Assembly (NCBI RefSeq): GCF_000215975.1
Contig: NC_015682.1
Location: 62,001-126,000 of the forward strand
Length of the DNA: 64,000 bases
Direction: 5' to 3'
Origin: Thermodesulfobacterium geofontis OPF15
GTDB taxonomy: Bacteria > Desulfobacterota > Thermodesulfobacteria > Thermodesulfobacteriales > Thermodesulfobacteriaceae
In this document: positions 8,399 to 17,023 of the stretch, one piece after another
Position numbering within the stretch: the stretch's first letter is position 1
Layout of the letters: the number at the start of each line of letters is the position of its first letter
Made by a program: the position numbers and the translations under genes
Notes under the pieces: model-generated
What the model saw: only the letters and a program-made list of their open reading frames with translations
Told to the model about the DNA's origin: nothing
Database searches by the model: none

Positions 8399-8767
8399 AT
8401 GCCTATTTATGAATTTAAATGTGAAATATGTGGAGAAATTTTTGAGTCCTTCCAAAAAATGGGTGAAGATTTCCCCTCTTGTCCTAAATGTAATTCCAAT
8501 TATGTAATAAAATTGCCTTCTATATTTGGATTCCAAGATAGAAGTGCAAGAGTTTCTGAGAGAGAAAGGGCTATTTTAAAAAGAGCAAGAGATTACTTAA
8601 TAGATGGAAAAGTAAAAGATGCAAAACGCTTTTTAGAGAAGGCTAAGGAATTTTATCCTACAGATAGGATAAAAAAACTTCACGAAACCTTAGAAACAAG
8701 AAAACCTATAAAAGGTGGGTATATTTGTAGAACGGAACTTATAGTAACTAAAAAGAAGGAGAAATAA
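8399..8767 (+). CDS. FmdB-family zinc-ribbon protein with C-terminal helical extension
   Basis: The first about 45 residues are a classic FmdB/CxxC-CxxC regulatory zinc ribbon: MPIYEFKCEICG with Cys8, Cys11, Cys28 and Cys31. FmdB-type proteins are widely distributed and mostly uncharacterised. After the ribbon this protein has a further about 75 residues, mainly charged helices resembling a short tetratricopeptide-like pair (ARDYLIDGKVKDAKRFLEK), making 122 residues where many relatives have about 70-110. It is the first gene of the ispE-prs-rplY-pth operon and its ATG probably coincides with the transcription start. Function not established. Confidence 0.85.
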   Translation: MPIYEFKCEICGEIFESFQKMGEDFPSCPKCNSNYVIKLPSIFGFQDRSARVSERERAILKRARDYLIDGKVKDAKRFLEKAKEFYPTDRIKKLHETLETRKPIKGGYICRTELIVTKKKEK

Positions 8768-8770
8768 GTT

Positions 8771-9043
8771 ATGGGTAAAGAACATGATGAGATTTTTTCA
8801 AATCTTATCACTTTTAGTACCTTTATTCTTTCTTTAAATACTGCTGCTTTGGTTCATCTAGGAGAAATACCTGATCCTATAACTAATAAAAAGCAGGTTA
8901 ATTTAACCCTTGCTAAACAAACTATAGATACTTTAGAAATGTTAAGAGAAAAGACAAAAGGAAATCTTTCTTTAGATGAGGAGAAACTTTTACAAAGTAT
9001 TATTTATGAGCTCAAACTTAAATTCTTAAAATTAGTTGAATAA
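8771..9043 (+). CDS. DUF1844 family protein
   Basis: A 90-residue helical protein with the DUF1844 pattern: an N-terminal helix containing FSTFILSLNTAALVHLGEIPDP, then LAKQTIDTLEMLREKTKGNL and a final helix ending in LK. Members occur mainly in Deltaproteobacteria-related lineages and Planctomycetes and have no assigned function. The gene has a good ribosome-binding site (AAGGAG) and sits three bases after the fmdB-like gene and directly before ispE, so it is part of the same transcript. Confidence 0.85.
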   Translation: MGKEHDEIFSNLITFSTFILSLNTAALVHLGEIPDPITNKKQVNLTLAKQTIDTLEMLREKTKGNLSLDEEKLLQSIIYELKLKFLKLVE

Positions 9044-9050
9044 TTTTATC

Positions 9051-9884
9051 ATGAAAAGTTATTTCCTTCTTTCTCCTGCAAAAATCAATCTTACTCTTCA
9101 AGTTTTAAAAAAAAGAGAAAATAATTATCATGAAATATATACTATTTTTCAAAAAATTGATCTTTTTGATGAAATTGAAATAAAAAGAGGAGTAAGAAGT
9201 TTTTCTTTAGAATTTTTTTGTGACTATCCTATTCCTTTAGAGGAAAATTTAGTTTATAAAGCCTATAAGTTATTTAGGGAAACCTTTGGTATAAAAGAGG
9301 AATTAGCTATAAAAGTTAAAAAAACTATCCCTATTGGTGCAGGGTTAGGAGGAGGAAGCAGTAATGCGGCTTCTATTTTAAAAGGATTAGCCTATCTTTA
9401 TGGTATAAATTTAGAAAAACTCTATAATTTAGCTAAAATCTTAGGAGCTGATGTACCCTTCTTTTTAAGCCCATACCTTTCTGCTATAGGATTAGGGATA
9501 GGAAATGAAATAATGCCTTTTCCCAATTTTTCATCTTGGTACATTATAATATATCCTAATTTTCAAATTAGCACTAAATGGGCTTATGAAAATTTAGGAT
9601 TGACAAAGTCAAAAAATCCGATTTATTATACCAGCGAAATCCCCCCTTGGCATCAACCTCAAGGACTTATTAATGATTTTGAAAATTTAATTTTTGAAAA
9701 ATATGAAAGATTAAAGGAGTATAAAGAGATTTTAAAAAAAATTGGAGCTTGTGCAGTGAGTATAAGTGGAACAGGATCTTCAATTTTTGGTGTATTTTAT
9801 GAAGAGCCACCCTTTTTTGCTTATAAAACTTTGAAATCTCTTTTGAAGGATTGCAAATTATTCTTAGTGAAAAATTTAGAATAA
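9051..9884 (+). CDS. ispE: 4-diphosphocytidyl-2-C-methyl-D-erythritol kinase IspE
   Basis: IspE phosphorylates CDP-methylerythritol in the MEP pathway to isoprenoid precursors. The substrate block SPAKINLTLQVL, the GHMP-kinase ATP loop PIGAGLGGGSSNAAS and the motif LGADVPFF are intact, and the C-terminal SISGTGSSIFGV loop is present. I start it at the ATG encoding MKSYFLLSPAKIN, which leaves 277 residues; an in-frame TTG 15 bases upstream would overlap the DUF1844 stop and adds nothing conserved. No clear ribosome-binding site is seen, so translation may be coupled to the preceding gene. Confidence 0.94.
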   Translation: MKSYFLLSPAKINLTLQVLKKRENNYHEIYTIFQKIDLFDEIEIKRGVRSFSLEFFCDYPIPLEENLVYKAYKLFRETFGIKEELAIKVKKTIPIGAGLGGGSSNAASILKGLAYLYGINLEKLYNLAKILGADVPFFLSPYLSAIGLGIGNEIMPFPNFSSWYIIIYPNFQISTKWAYENLGLTKSKNPIYYTSEIPPWHQPQGLINDFENLIFEKYERLKEYKEILKKIGACAVSISGTGSSIFGVFYEEPPFFAYKTLKSLLKDCKLFLVKNLE

Positions 9885-9905
9885 TCTTTAGGAGGAGGGA
9901 TTTTT

Positions 9906-10853
9906 ATGCCTATAAATCAGTTTAAAGTTTTTTCAGGAACCGCTAATCCAGAGCTTGCTCAAAAAATTTGCCATTATTTAAATATTCCTTTAGGAGAATG
10001 TATAATTAGAAGGTTTAGTGATGGAGAAATTTTTGTAGAAATAAAAGAAAATATAAGAGGATCTGATGTATTTATTATTCAACCCACATGTCCACCTGTT
10101 AATGAAAATTTGATGGAATTATTAATTATGATAGATGCTGCACGAAGGGCTTCAGCAAGAAGAATAACAGCTGTGGTTCCCTATTATGGATATGCAAGAC
10201 AGGATAGAAAAACAGCCCCTCGTACTCCTATTTCAGCTAAATTGGTTGCCAATTTGATAGTTGTTGCTGGTGCAAGAAGAGTTCTTACTATGGATCTTCA
10301 TGCTGGTCAGATTCAAGGATTTTTTGATATCCCTGTAGATCATCTCTATGCTTTACCAGTGTTCCTTAAATACATAAAAGAAAATTTCCCTATTGAGAAA
10401 ATTGTTATTGTTTCTCCTGATGCTGGTGGAGTTGAAAGAGCAAGAGAATACGCTAAAAGATTAAATACAGGAATTGCTATTGTAGATAAAAGAAGAGAAA
10501 AACCCAATGAAAGTGCGGTTATGAATATTGTAGGGGAGGTAAAAAACAAAATAGCTATTATTATAGATGATATGATAGATACAGCAGGAACAATGTGTCA
10601 AGCAGCAGATGCAATAATGGAAAGAGGAGCAATTGAAGTTTATGGAATGGCTACTCATCCAGTTTTATCAGGAAATGCTGTAGAAAAAATAAGAAAATCC
10701 TCTTTGAAGGCACTTTTTGTTAGTGATACCATACCTTTAAAAGAGGAAGCTAAAGCCTTAGAAAAAATAAAGGTCCTATCTGTAGCTAATCTTTTAGGTG
10801 AAGCTATAAAAAGAATTCATACCGATGAATCTATTAGTTCTCTATTTATTTAA
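9906..10853 (+). CDS. prs: Ribose-phosphate pyrophosphokinase (PRPP synthase)
   Basis: This enzyme makes PRPP from ribose 5-phosphate and ATP for nucleotide, histidine and tryptophan synthesis. The 315-residue product is a class I enzyme: the ATP-binding flexible loop region [17 protein letters not shown], the catalytic [18 protein letters not shown] segment, and the PRPP loop [12 protein letters not shown] are all intact. A strong AGGAGGAGGG ribosome-binding site precedes the ATG. The neighbours ispE, rplY and pth give a gene order common to many bacteria. The anthranilate phosphoribosyltransferase elsewhere in the window uses its product. Confidence 0.97.
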   Translation: MPINQFKVFSGTANPELAQKICHYLNIPLGECIIRRFSDGEIFVEIKENIRGSDVFIIQPTCPPVNENLMELLIMIDAARRASARRITAVVPYYGYARQDRKTAPRTPISAKLVANLIVVAGARRVLTMDLHAGQIQGFFDIPVDHLYALPVFLKYIKENFPIEKIVIVSPDAGGVERAREYAKRLNTGIAIVDKRREKPNESAVMNIVGEVKNKIAIIIDDMIDTAGTMCQAADAIMERGAIEVYGMATHPVLSGNAVEKIRKSSLKALFVSDTIPLKEEAKALEKIKVLSVANLLGEAIKRIHTDESISSLFI

Positions 10854-10886
10854 TTTAATTTTAAAAATTGCAGGAGGTGATAAAAA

Positions 10887-11492
10887 ATGAAGCAGGTTAT
10901 TTTAAATGCTATTAAAAGAGAAAAAACAGGCAAAGAAATTTGTAAAAAATTAAGAAAACAGGGTTTAATTCCCGCTATAGTATATGGACCCCATTTTCAA
11001 CCCTTACCTATTGCTGTAAAATCAAGCGAATTGGAAAGTGCATTAATAAAACATAAAGGTGAAACCATTCTTTTTAATCTACAATTAGCTAATGGAGAAC
11101 CCTCAAAAATACAAGCTATTTTGAAAGATCATCAAACCCATCCAGTTACAGATAAAATTATCCATATTGATTTTCTTGCTATTCATGAAAAAGAAACTAT
11201 AACCATAGATGTTCCTTTAGAATTCATAGGTAAACCTGTGGGAATTAGTAAAGGTGGTATTTTAGAAATTCTATTACATGAATTGACTATAGAATGCCTA
11301 CCCTCTGAAGTACCTGATAAAATAACTGTAGATATAAGCAATCTTGATATCGGAGATGTTTTACATGTAAAAGATATCAAAGTTCCTAAAGGAATTAAAG
11401 TGGTTGATAATCCAGAAGAAACAGTAGCAACTATATTAACAGAAGCTAAAGAAGTAGAAGAAGAGGAAACTTCAGAAAAAACAACTGAATAA
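10887..11492 (+). CDS. rplY: 50S ribosomal protein bL25 (CTC-type)
   Basis: bL25 binds 5S rRNA in the central protuberance. This is the long CTC-type form (201 residues): an N-terminal L25 domain (KREKTGKEICKKLRKQGLIPAIVYG) and a C-terminal TL5-like beta domain, ending in an acidic Glu-rich tail. The ribosome-binding site AGGAGGTGAT is a perfect complement to the 16S 3' end. It lies between prs and pth, the canonical order. Confidence 0.96.
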   Translation: MKQVILNAIKREKTGKEICKKLRKQGLIPAIVYGPHFQPLPIAVKSSELESALIKHKGETILFNLQLANGEPSKIQAILKDHQTHPVTDKIIHIDFLAIHEKETITIDVPLEFIGKPVGISKGGILEILLHELTIECLPSEVPDKITVDISNLDIGDVLHVKDIKVPKGIKVVDNPEETVATILTEAKEVEEEETSEKTTE

Positions 11493-11497
11493 TTTAA

Positions 11498-12067
11498 ATG
11501 TGGCTTTTTTGTGGTCTTGGAAATCCAGGTGAAAAATATAAAGATACTAGACATAATTTTGGCTTTTTAGTTATAGATAATTTTGCTAAAAAACATAGTT
11601 TAGATTTTAAATTTTATAAAGATTTAGAAAGTGAAGCTGCCTTTTATGAAGATAAAGCAATTTTAATAAAACCTCTAACTTATATGAATCTTTCAGGAAG
11701 AGCTGTTAAAAAATGGATAACAAAAGAAAATATACCATTTACTAATTTACTTGTAATTTATGATGATTTAGATTTACCACTCGGAAAGATTAAAATTTTA
11801 CCGAAAGGTGGAGCAGGAGGACACAAAGGAATGCTTTCTATAATTGAATCTTTAGGAACTACAGAATTTCCAAGAATGAGATTAGGGATAGGAAAACCTT
11901 CAAATGGTTCAGTAATAGATTATGTGCTTTCCCCTTTTTCAAACGAGGAAAAACCAAAAGTAATAAAGGTTTTAGAAATTTCTTCTTCTGCTTTAGAAGA
12001 TATTCTTAATTTAGGACTTTTTAAAACCATGACAAAATACAATTCTTTAAACGAACTTTTAGAATGA
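11498..12067 (+). CDS. pth: Peptidyl-tRNA hydrolase
   Basis: Pth frees tRNA from peptidyl-tRNA released by stalled ribosomes. The N-terminal block GLGNPGEKYKDTRHNFGF carries the conserved Asn and the catalytic His; KPLTYMNLSGRAV, the catalytic Asp in VIYDDLDLPLGKIK and the GGAGGHKGMLSI loop follow. At 189 residues it is the normal bacterial length. It starts five bases after rplY and its stop overlaps the next gene as ATGA. Confidence 0.97.
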   Translation: MWLFCGLGNPGEKYKDTRHNFGFLVIDNFAKKHSLDFKFYKDLESEAAFYEDKAILIKPLTYMNLSGRAVKKWITKENIPFTNLLVIYDDLDLPLGKIKILPKGGAGGHKGMLSIIESLGTTEFPRMRLGIGKPSNGSVIDYVLSPFSNEEKPKVIKVLEISSSALEDILNLGLFKTMTKYNSLNELLE

Positions 12068-12555
12068 AAATTAATAAAAATCTTAAACTTTTGCAAATTT
12101 CTGGTAAAACCTTTCTTTTAAAAGCTGAAGAAATAGGCTATTATTTAATTTCTGTAGGTTTATTGATAGGATTTGCATTACTTGTCTTCGACGGCTTTAA
12201 AATCCTTTTAAATATTTTTTCCTATGAAAACCTTAGCCAAGCTGCTATTCTTTTTTTGGATAAAATTCTAATTGCCTTAATTTTTATAGAAATCTTTTAT
12301 ACCGTTCAAGTTGCTTTATTAGAAGAAAGTGCAATAAAATGTGTAGAGCCCTTTCTTTTGGTAGCAATAACTGCTTTAATAAGAAGACTTCTTATTTTAA
12401 GCTTTGAAATATCTCATGTCAAAGATATTCCTATTGAAAAACTAAAATATTTTCTTATAGAATTATTAGAAATATGTTTTTTAGTATTAGCTTTACTCTT
12501 AGGATTAATTCTTTTAAGAAAAACAAGAAAAGAAAAAAATGCATCCCCAAAATAA
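12064..12555 (+). CDS. PsiE-family-like membrane protein
   Basis: A 163-residue protein with about four hydrophobic segments (about residues 26-50, 66-84, 93-118 and 128-152) separated by short loops, and the pattern [15 protein letters not shown] followed by [18 protein letters not shown], which resembles phosphate-starvation-inducible PsiE-family proteins. The role of PsiE is not known. It is coupled to pth by a four-base overlap and its last 17 bases overlap the start of guaA, so it is clearly expressed within this operon. The family call is by eye and moderate. Confidence 0.6.
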   Translation: MKINKNLKLLQISGKTFLLKAEEIGYYLISVGLLIGFALLVFDGFKILLNIFSYENLSQAAILFLDKILIALIFIEIFYTVQVALLEESAIKCVEPFLLVAITALIRRLLILSFEISHVKDIPIEKLKYFLIELLEICFLVLALLLGLILLRKTRKEKNASPK

Positions 12556-14086
12556 GGTTTTAGTTCTTGATTTTGGATCTCAAACTACCCAGCTTATTGC
12601 TCGCAGAATAAGAGAACTTGGAGTTTATAGTGAAATTAAACCCTGTTTTATTAGCTTAGAGGAAATTAAAAGCTTTTCCCCCTCTGGTATAGTTTTTTCT
12701 GGTGGACCAAGTAGTGTATATGATAAAAATGCACCTCTTATTGATAAAGAAATTTTTAGTCTTGGAATACCAATTTTAGGAATATGTTATGGTGCTCAAT
12801 TAATTACCTATATTTTAGGAGGGGTTGTTGAAAAAAGTGATAAAAGAGAATTTGGACCAGCTTATATAGAAATCTTAAAAACAAATAAGCTTTTTAAGGG
12901 GCTTAAAAAAAACAAAAAATATAAAGTATGGATGAGTCATAGTGATAGAATTGAAAAATTGCCAGAAGGTTTTTATGCTTTAGCAAAAACTGAAAATTCT
13001 CCCTTTGCAGCAATAGCTCATGAAACCAAAGCTTTATATGGAGTTCAGTTTCACCCAGAGGTAATACATACTGAAATAGGTAAAAAAATTTTACATAATT
13101 TCCTTTTTGAAATATGCAAATGTAAAGCTGATTGGAATATGCCCTCTTTTATTGAAGAAACCATAAAATATATTCGTAACCTTGTTAAAGATGAGGAAAA
13201 AGTTATATGTGCCCTTTCAGGAGGTATTGATTCTACTGTTACAGCTATACTTGTACATAAAGCTATAGATGATAGACTTATCCCAATTTTTGTAAATAAT
13301 GGACTTTTAAGAAAAAATGAACCCGAAGAAGTTTTAGATTTAATGAGAAGTCTTGGACTAAAGGTTCATTATGTGGATGCAAGTTCTATATTTTTATCTC
13401 GTTTAAAAGGGATTAAAGACCCAGAAAAAAAGAGAAAAATTATTGGTGAAACCTTTATTGAAATTTTTGAAAGGGAAGCCCAAAAATTTGAAAATGTTAG
13501 ATATCTTGCTCAGGGAACTCTTTATCCTGATGTAATAGAAAGTACATCTTTTAGAGGACCCTCTGCAACAATTAAAACCCATCATAATGTAGGTGCTCTT
13601 CCAGAAAAAATGAATTTAAAACTAATAGAACCTTTAAGAGAGCTTTTTAAAGATGAAGTAAGAAAAATTGCTGAGCTTTTAGGATTACCCAAACATATAG
13701 TTTGGAGACAGCCCTTCCCTGGTCCAGGATTAGCTGTAAGGATAATTGGAGAAATTGATGAAGAAAAACTTAATATTTTAAGAGAAGCAGATGCAATAGT
13801 AACAGAAGAAATGCTTAAATCAGGATGGTATTATAAGGTGTGGCAAAGTTTTGCTGTTCTTCTCCCTATAAAAACTGTTGGTGTTATGGGAGATTTAAGA
13901 ACATATGAATATGTAATAGCTATAAGATGTGTGGAAAGTCAAGATGCTATGACTGCAGATTGGGTTAAACTTCCCTATGAAATTTTAGAAAAGCTCTCAA
14001 ATAGAATAATAAATGAGGTAAAAGGTGTAAATAGAGTTGTATATGATATTTCTCCAAAACCACCAGCTACTATTGAATGGGAATAA
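12539..14086 (+). CDS. guaA: GMP synthase (glutamine-hydrolysing)
   Basis: GuaA converts XMP to GMP using glutamine-derived ammonia. The class-I glutaminase domain has nucleophile Cys83 in GICYGAQ and the His/Glu pair in [12 protein letters not shown]; the ATP-pyrophosphatase domain has the [10 protein letters not shown]-loop, and the dimerisation domain ends with the diagnostic KPPATIEWE. The 515-residue length is normal. The start overlaps the upstream psiE-like gene by 17 bases and the stop overlaps the downstream lipid-kinase-like gene by ten, suggesting coupled translation through three unrelated functions. Confidence 0.98.
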   Translation: MHPQNKVLVLDFGSQTTQLIARRIRELGVYSEIKPCFISLEEIKSFSPSGIVFSGGPSSVYDKNAPLIDKEIFSLGIPILGICYGAQLITYILGGVVEKSDKREFGPAYIEILKTNKLFKGLKKNKKYKVWMSHSDRIEKLPEGFYALAKTENSPFAAIAHETKALYGVQFHPEVIHTEIGKKILHNFLFEICKCKADWNMPSFIEETIKYIRNLVKDEEKVICALSGGIDSTVTAILVHKAIDDRLIPIFVNNGLLRKNEPEEVLDLMRSLGLKVHYVDASSIFLSRLKGIKDPEKKRKIIGETFIEIFEREAQKFENVRYLAQGTLYPDVIESTSFRGPSATIKTHHNVGALPEKMNLKLIEPLRELFKDEVRKIAELLGLPKHIVWRQPFPGPGLAVRIIGEIDEEKLNILREADAIVTEEMLKSGWYYKVWQSFAVLLPIKTVGVMGDLRTYEYVIAIRCVESQDAMTADWVKLPYEILEKLSNRIINEVKGVNRVVYDISPKPPATIEWE

Positions 14087-14634
14087 ATCTTTATAGAAAA
14101 CTTTTTCATATTCTTGTAGGATTAATCATATATGGTTTAAGCTATAAAATCTCCTATTTTTCTTTGGGTTTAATTTTAATACTTTTATGGACAGGATTAT
14201 CTCTTTTTGAATTTTTACGTTTGTTTTTTTATAAATATCTTCCTCTAAAATTTTTGTGGTTGCCTCTTCTTAAAGAGGAAGAATATAAAAAAATAAGTGA
14301 TGCTTGGTATTTTTTAGCTGGAATTTTTTTCAGCTGGTTCATTTTAGATTTAAAATATTTTCAAATTATTCTTTTAATTTTAACCTTAGCAGATCCTTGT
14401 GCCTCTATAATTGGATATTATTTTGGTAGAATTAAATTGAAAAGCAGTAAAACCTTAGAAGGTAGCTTAGCTTTTTTTATAACCTCCTTTTTAATCCTTT
14501 TTTTTAATATAAAAACCCTTTTTTCTTCCCTTTATTTATGCTCTATAATCTTGTCTTTAGTTGAGGCTTTTACTAAAAGAGATAATTTTTGGATACCACT
14601 AATTGGCAGTTTATACCTTAAAATATTAGGATAA
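14077..14634 (+). CDS. Diacylglycerol/polyprenol kinase family membrane protein
   Basis: A 185-residue integral membrane protein. It begins with the [15 protein letters not shown] helix typical of dolichol/phytol kinase and CTP-dependent diacylglycerol kinase-like proteins and contains the CDP-alcohol-like nucleotide motif [14 protein letters not shown] followed by [10 protein letters not shown]. Such enzymes phosphorylate prenols or diacylglycerol using CTP. The lipid substrate here cannot be read from sequence. It overlaps guaA by ten bases and precedes the ACT-MBL gene by nine. Confidence 0.75.
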   Translation: MGINLYRKLFHILVGLIIYGLSYKISYFSLGLILILLWTGLSLFEFLRLFFYKYLPLKFLWLPLLKEEEYKKISDAWYFLAGIFFSWFILDLKYFQIILLILTLADPCASIIGYYFGRIKLKSSKTLEGSLAFFITSFLILFFNIKTLFSSLYLCSIILSLVEAFTKRDNFWIPLIGSLYLKILG

Positions 14635-14643
14635 AATAATATT

Positions 14644-16203
14644 ATGTTCCAACTCTGGCAATCCTTAGATAATTCTAATTTTTTATGTAAAGCAGTTCTT
14701 TATGTCCCAGATAAACCAGGATCTCTTGCTAAATTGGCAAATTCTTTTGGAAAATATGGAATAAATATAACCTACTTTTATTATAACCGCTCTGAACATC
14801 CTAATAAAGTAATAATAGAGGCAAAACATGAAGAACTCAGTCCTTTTAAACTCCTTTTTGAAGAGCTTAAAAAAGAAAATTTTTTAGAAGAGAAATATGA
14901 AGAAGACCTTCAAATAGTCAATCCAAACAATATTCTCAAAATATCTGTTTATTTGGAAAATAAACCAGGAACCTTAGCAAGATTTGCTGAATTGCTTAAA
15001 AAGTATGAAGCAAATGTAATTTACATGATCTATAATGAAGTTATTTCTGAAAACAGAGGTGAAATAGCCTTTTATGTTAAAAAACCTGAACAAATAAATG
15101 CCCTTGCTCAAGAAATGAATTTACTTGGATATTATTATAATTTTGAATATTCAGGAACAGATGAAGAAAAAACTAATAAAATAATAGGTCTCAATCTTTT
15201 GGAAAGGTTTTTCTTAAGTCTTAAAAAATTAATAGGAGAAGAAGAGACTGAAAAAGTAAAAGAAATTATAATGACTTCTAAGATGCTATCAGAAACATTA
15301 ATAAATTTCAATAGAGAATCCGGAAAAAATTTAGAAATAGGTCAGATTTTCAATAAAATTTTAACCTTTGCTATCTCCTCAATTTCAAAAAGAGGAAAAA
15401 ATTTTAATTATAAAAGATTACCTACTCTTCCTATAGGAAAAATTCTTGTTTACTCTTTTCGACCTCCTACAGGAGGAAATATCTATATTTTAAAAGGAGA
15501 AACTGAAACAATAATGATAGATGGTTCTTATGGAATTTATTATGAAGATGTAAAAAAAATGCTTGCGGAAAATCAAATTGATCCCTCTAAAATTAAAAAA
15601 ATCTATTTAACCCATGCTGATGCTGATCATGCAGGTGTAAGCGGTTATTTTGAAGAAGAATATAGAACAGAGGTGTATCTTCATCCTGCATCAAAGGGTA
15701 TTATAGAAAATGAAAATAGAGCCTACGGAACCGATACCCCTCTTTTTCAATTAAATCATTATTTTACTATTCTGGTAAATTATTTTACCAAATCCAAATT
15801 TCCTAAGGATGGGAAATTTTTTGATATAAAACCAAAAGAATTTTGTGGAGCTTTTCCTGTTATAGATTATTTTAGATTAGATGGAATAGAATTTAAAATA
15901 TTAGAGAGTTTGGGAGGACATATTCCTGGACAAGTCTTTTTCTTATCTGAAGAATTGGGTTTATTTTTTACTGGAGACTATCTCCTTTATGTTCCCAGTT
16001 TGAGTGAAGAAGAAAAAAGCTTTCTAAATATTCCCAAATTATTGATGACAAGTACCAATGTAAATTCTAAAGTATTTAGAGAAGAAATGGAGTTATTAAA
16101 AAATCTTGCCCAAAAAATAGACTCCTATTTATTAGAGAAGGGAAAAGGTCTATTAATTCTGCCTGGACATGGTGATTACTATCCTATTCGTTTGATTTTT
16201 TAA
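14644..16203 (+). CDS. ACT-ACT-linker-metallo-beta-lactamase fold protein
   Basis: A 519-residue fusion. Residues about 14-80 and 98-165 are two ACT domains (VPDKPGSLAKLANSFGKYGI and ENKPGTLARFAELLKKY), small-ligand sensing modules usually tied to amino acids. A helical linker at about 175-255 leads to an MBL-fold hydrolase with GGNIYILKG, the metal motif H324-A-D326-A-D328-H329, and later probable ligands His426 (GGHIPGQ), Asp445 (FTGDYLLY) and His509 (PGHGDYY). The second position of canonical HxHxDH is Asp here, recalling the acidic substitution in flavodi-iron proteins. No flavodoxin domain is present. The substrate is unknown; ligand-gated hydrolysis or redox is only an inference. Last gene of the operon. 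Confidence 0.75.
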   Translation: MFQLWQSLDNSNFLCKAVLYVPDKPGSLAKLANSFGKYGINITYFYYNRSEHPNKVIIEAKHEELSPFKLLFEELKKENFLEEKYEEDLQIVNPNNILKISVYLENKPGTLARFAELLKKYEANVIYMIYNEVISENRGEIAFYVKKPEQINALAQEMNLLGYYYNFEYSGTDEEKTNKIIGLNLLERFFLSLKKLIGEEETEKVKEIIMTSKMLSETLINFNRESGKNLEIGQIFNKILTFAISSISKRGKNFNYKRLPTLPIGKILVYSFRPPTGGNIYILKGETETIMIDGSYGIYYEDVKKMLAENQIDPSKIKKIYLTHADADHAGVSGYFEEEYRTEVYLHPASKGIIENENRAYGTDTPLFQLNHYFTILVNYFTKSKFPKDGKFFDIKPKEFCGAFPVIDYFRLDGIEFKILESLGGHIPGQVFFLSEELGLFFTGDYLLYVPSLSEEEKSFLNIPKLLMTSTNVNSKVFREEMELLKNLAQKIDSYLLEKGKGLLILPGHGDYYPIRLIF

Positions 16204-16215
16204 TATCTTTATCAT

Positions 16216-16243
16216 TTGACAAAATCTTTTTTGGAGTTATCTT
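16216..16243 (+). promoter_or_regulatory. Predicted promoter for yceD-rpmF-plsX-fabH
   Basis: A perfect TTGACA (16216-16221), a 16-base spacer and TATCTT (16238-16243) lie in the 70-base gap between the ACT-MBL gene and the yceD-like gene, which has a clear AAAGGGG ribosome-binding site. The -10 box matches only four of six consensus positions. Confidence 0.5.
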
Positions 16244-16273
16244 TTAACAAACTTATAAAGGGGAAATAATATC

Positions 16274-16807
16274 ATGAATGATCTTAAAAATTGGGGGATC
16301 CTTTTAGAGGAGATTCCTCCAGAGGGGATTAAATTTGATTTTGAAAATATTTCAGACCTTGGAGATGAACTTATTATAAAAGAACCCTTTTCTGGATATT
16401 TCAGATTGAAAAAATTGGGAATCGAGGTAAAATTGGAAGGCTTTTTAAAAGGTGTAGTTCTTCTTGAATGTGATAGATGTTTAACTTTTTATGAATTTCC
16501 TATTGAACATGCTTTTAAAATAAACATTTTACCACTTGCTTCTCTTAATATAGAGGAAGAAAAGGAACTTTCTGATGAAGAAATGGAGGTTAGTTTTTAT
16601 GAAAATTCTTGGATCTCCTTTTATGATTTATTAAAGGAGGAGATATTTTTGAGTTTACCATATAAAAAACTTTGCAAACCTGATTGCAAAGGTCTTTGCC
16701 CAGTTTGTGGAACAAATTTAAATGAAAATATATGTAAATGCAATGTTTATAAAAAAGAAAGCCCTTTTGCTATTTTAAAAGAACTTTTTTCTGAAAAAAA
16801 ACTATAA
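16274..16807 (+). CDS. YceD/DUF177 family protein
   Basis: A 177-residue YceD-like protein. In other bacteria and chloroplasts this family is needed for normal 23S rRNA accumulation and it almost always precedes rpmF, as here. A central pair LECDRCL and a C-terminal cysteine set ([16 protein letters not shown] then CKC) suggest a bound zinc. The gene has a good ribosome-binding site and a predicted promoter, and lies 16 bases before rpmF. Confidence 0.9.
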   Translation: MNDLKNWGILLEEIPPEGIKFDFENISDLGDELIIKEPFSGYFRLKKLGIEVKLEGFLKGVVLLECDRCLTFYEFPIEHAFKINILPLASLNIEEEKELSDEEMEVSFYENSWISFYDLLKEEIFLSLPYKKLCKPDCKGLCPVCGTNLNENICKCNVYKKESPFAILKELFSEKKL

Positions 16808-16823
16808 AAGGAGGTTATTTCCT

Positions 16824-17015
16824 ATGGCAGTTCCAAAAAGAAAAACTTCAAGATCAAGAAGAGGAAAAAGAAGAGCTCATAAACATTTAATAGCTTTTCC
16901 TCTTTCTTTATGTCCAAAATGTAAATCTCCAAAAATGCCTCATAGAGTTTGCCCTAACTGTGGATATTACAAAGGAAAAGCCTTTATAGAAAAGGAAAGC
17001 CCAGATCTTTCCTAA
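16824..17015 (+). CDS. rpmF: 50S ribosomal protein bL32
   Basis: A 63-residue bL32 with the family start [20 protein letters not shown] and a zinc-binding set Cys30, Cys33, Cys43 and Cys46 (CPKC...CPNC), so this is the zinc-containing form rather than the cysteine-free paralogue. A strong AAGGAGGT ribosome-binding site precedes the ATG. The conserved yceD-rpmF-plsX-fabH order links ribosome and phospholipid synthesis genes. Confidence 0.98.
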   Translation: MAVPKRKTSRSRRGKRRAHKHLIAFPLSLCPKCKSPKMPHRVCPNCGYYKGKAFIEKESPDLS

Positions 17016-17023
17016 AGTCAAAA

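Noticed and set aside
9036-9050. TTG start for ispE
   Set aside because: It overlaps the DUF1844 stop and adds five non-conserved residues; the ATG at 9051 begins just before the SPAKINL motif.
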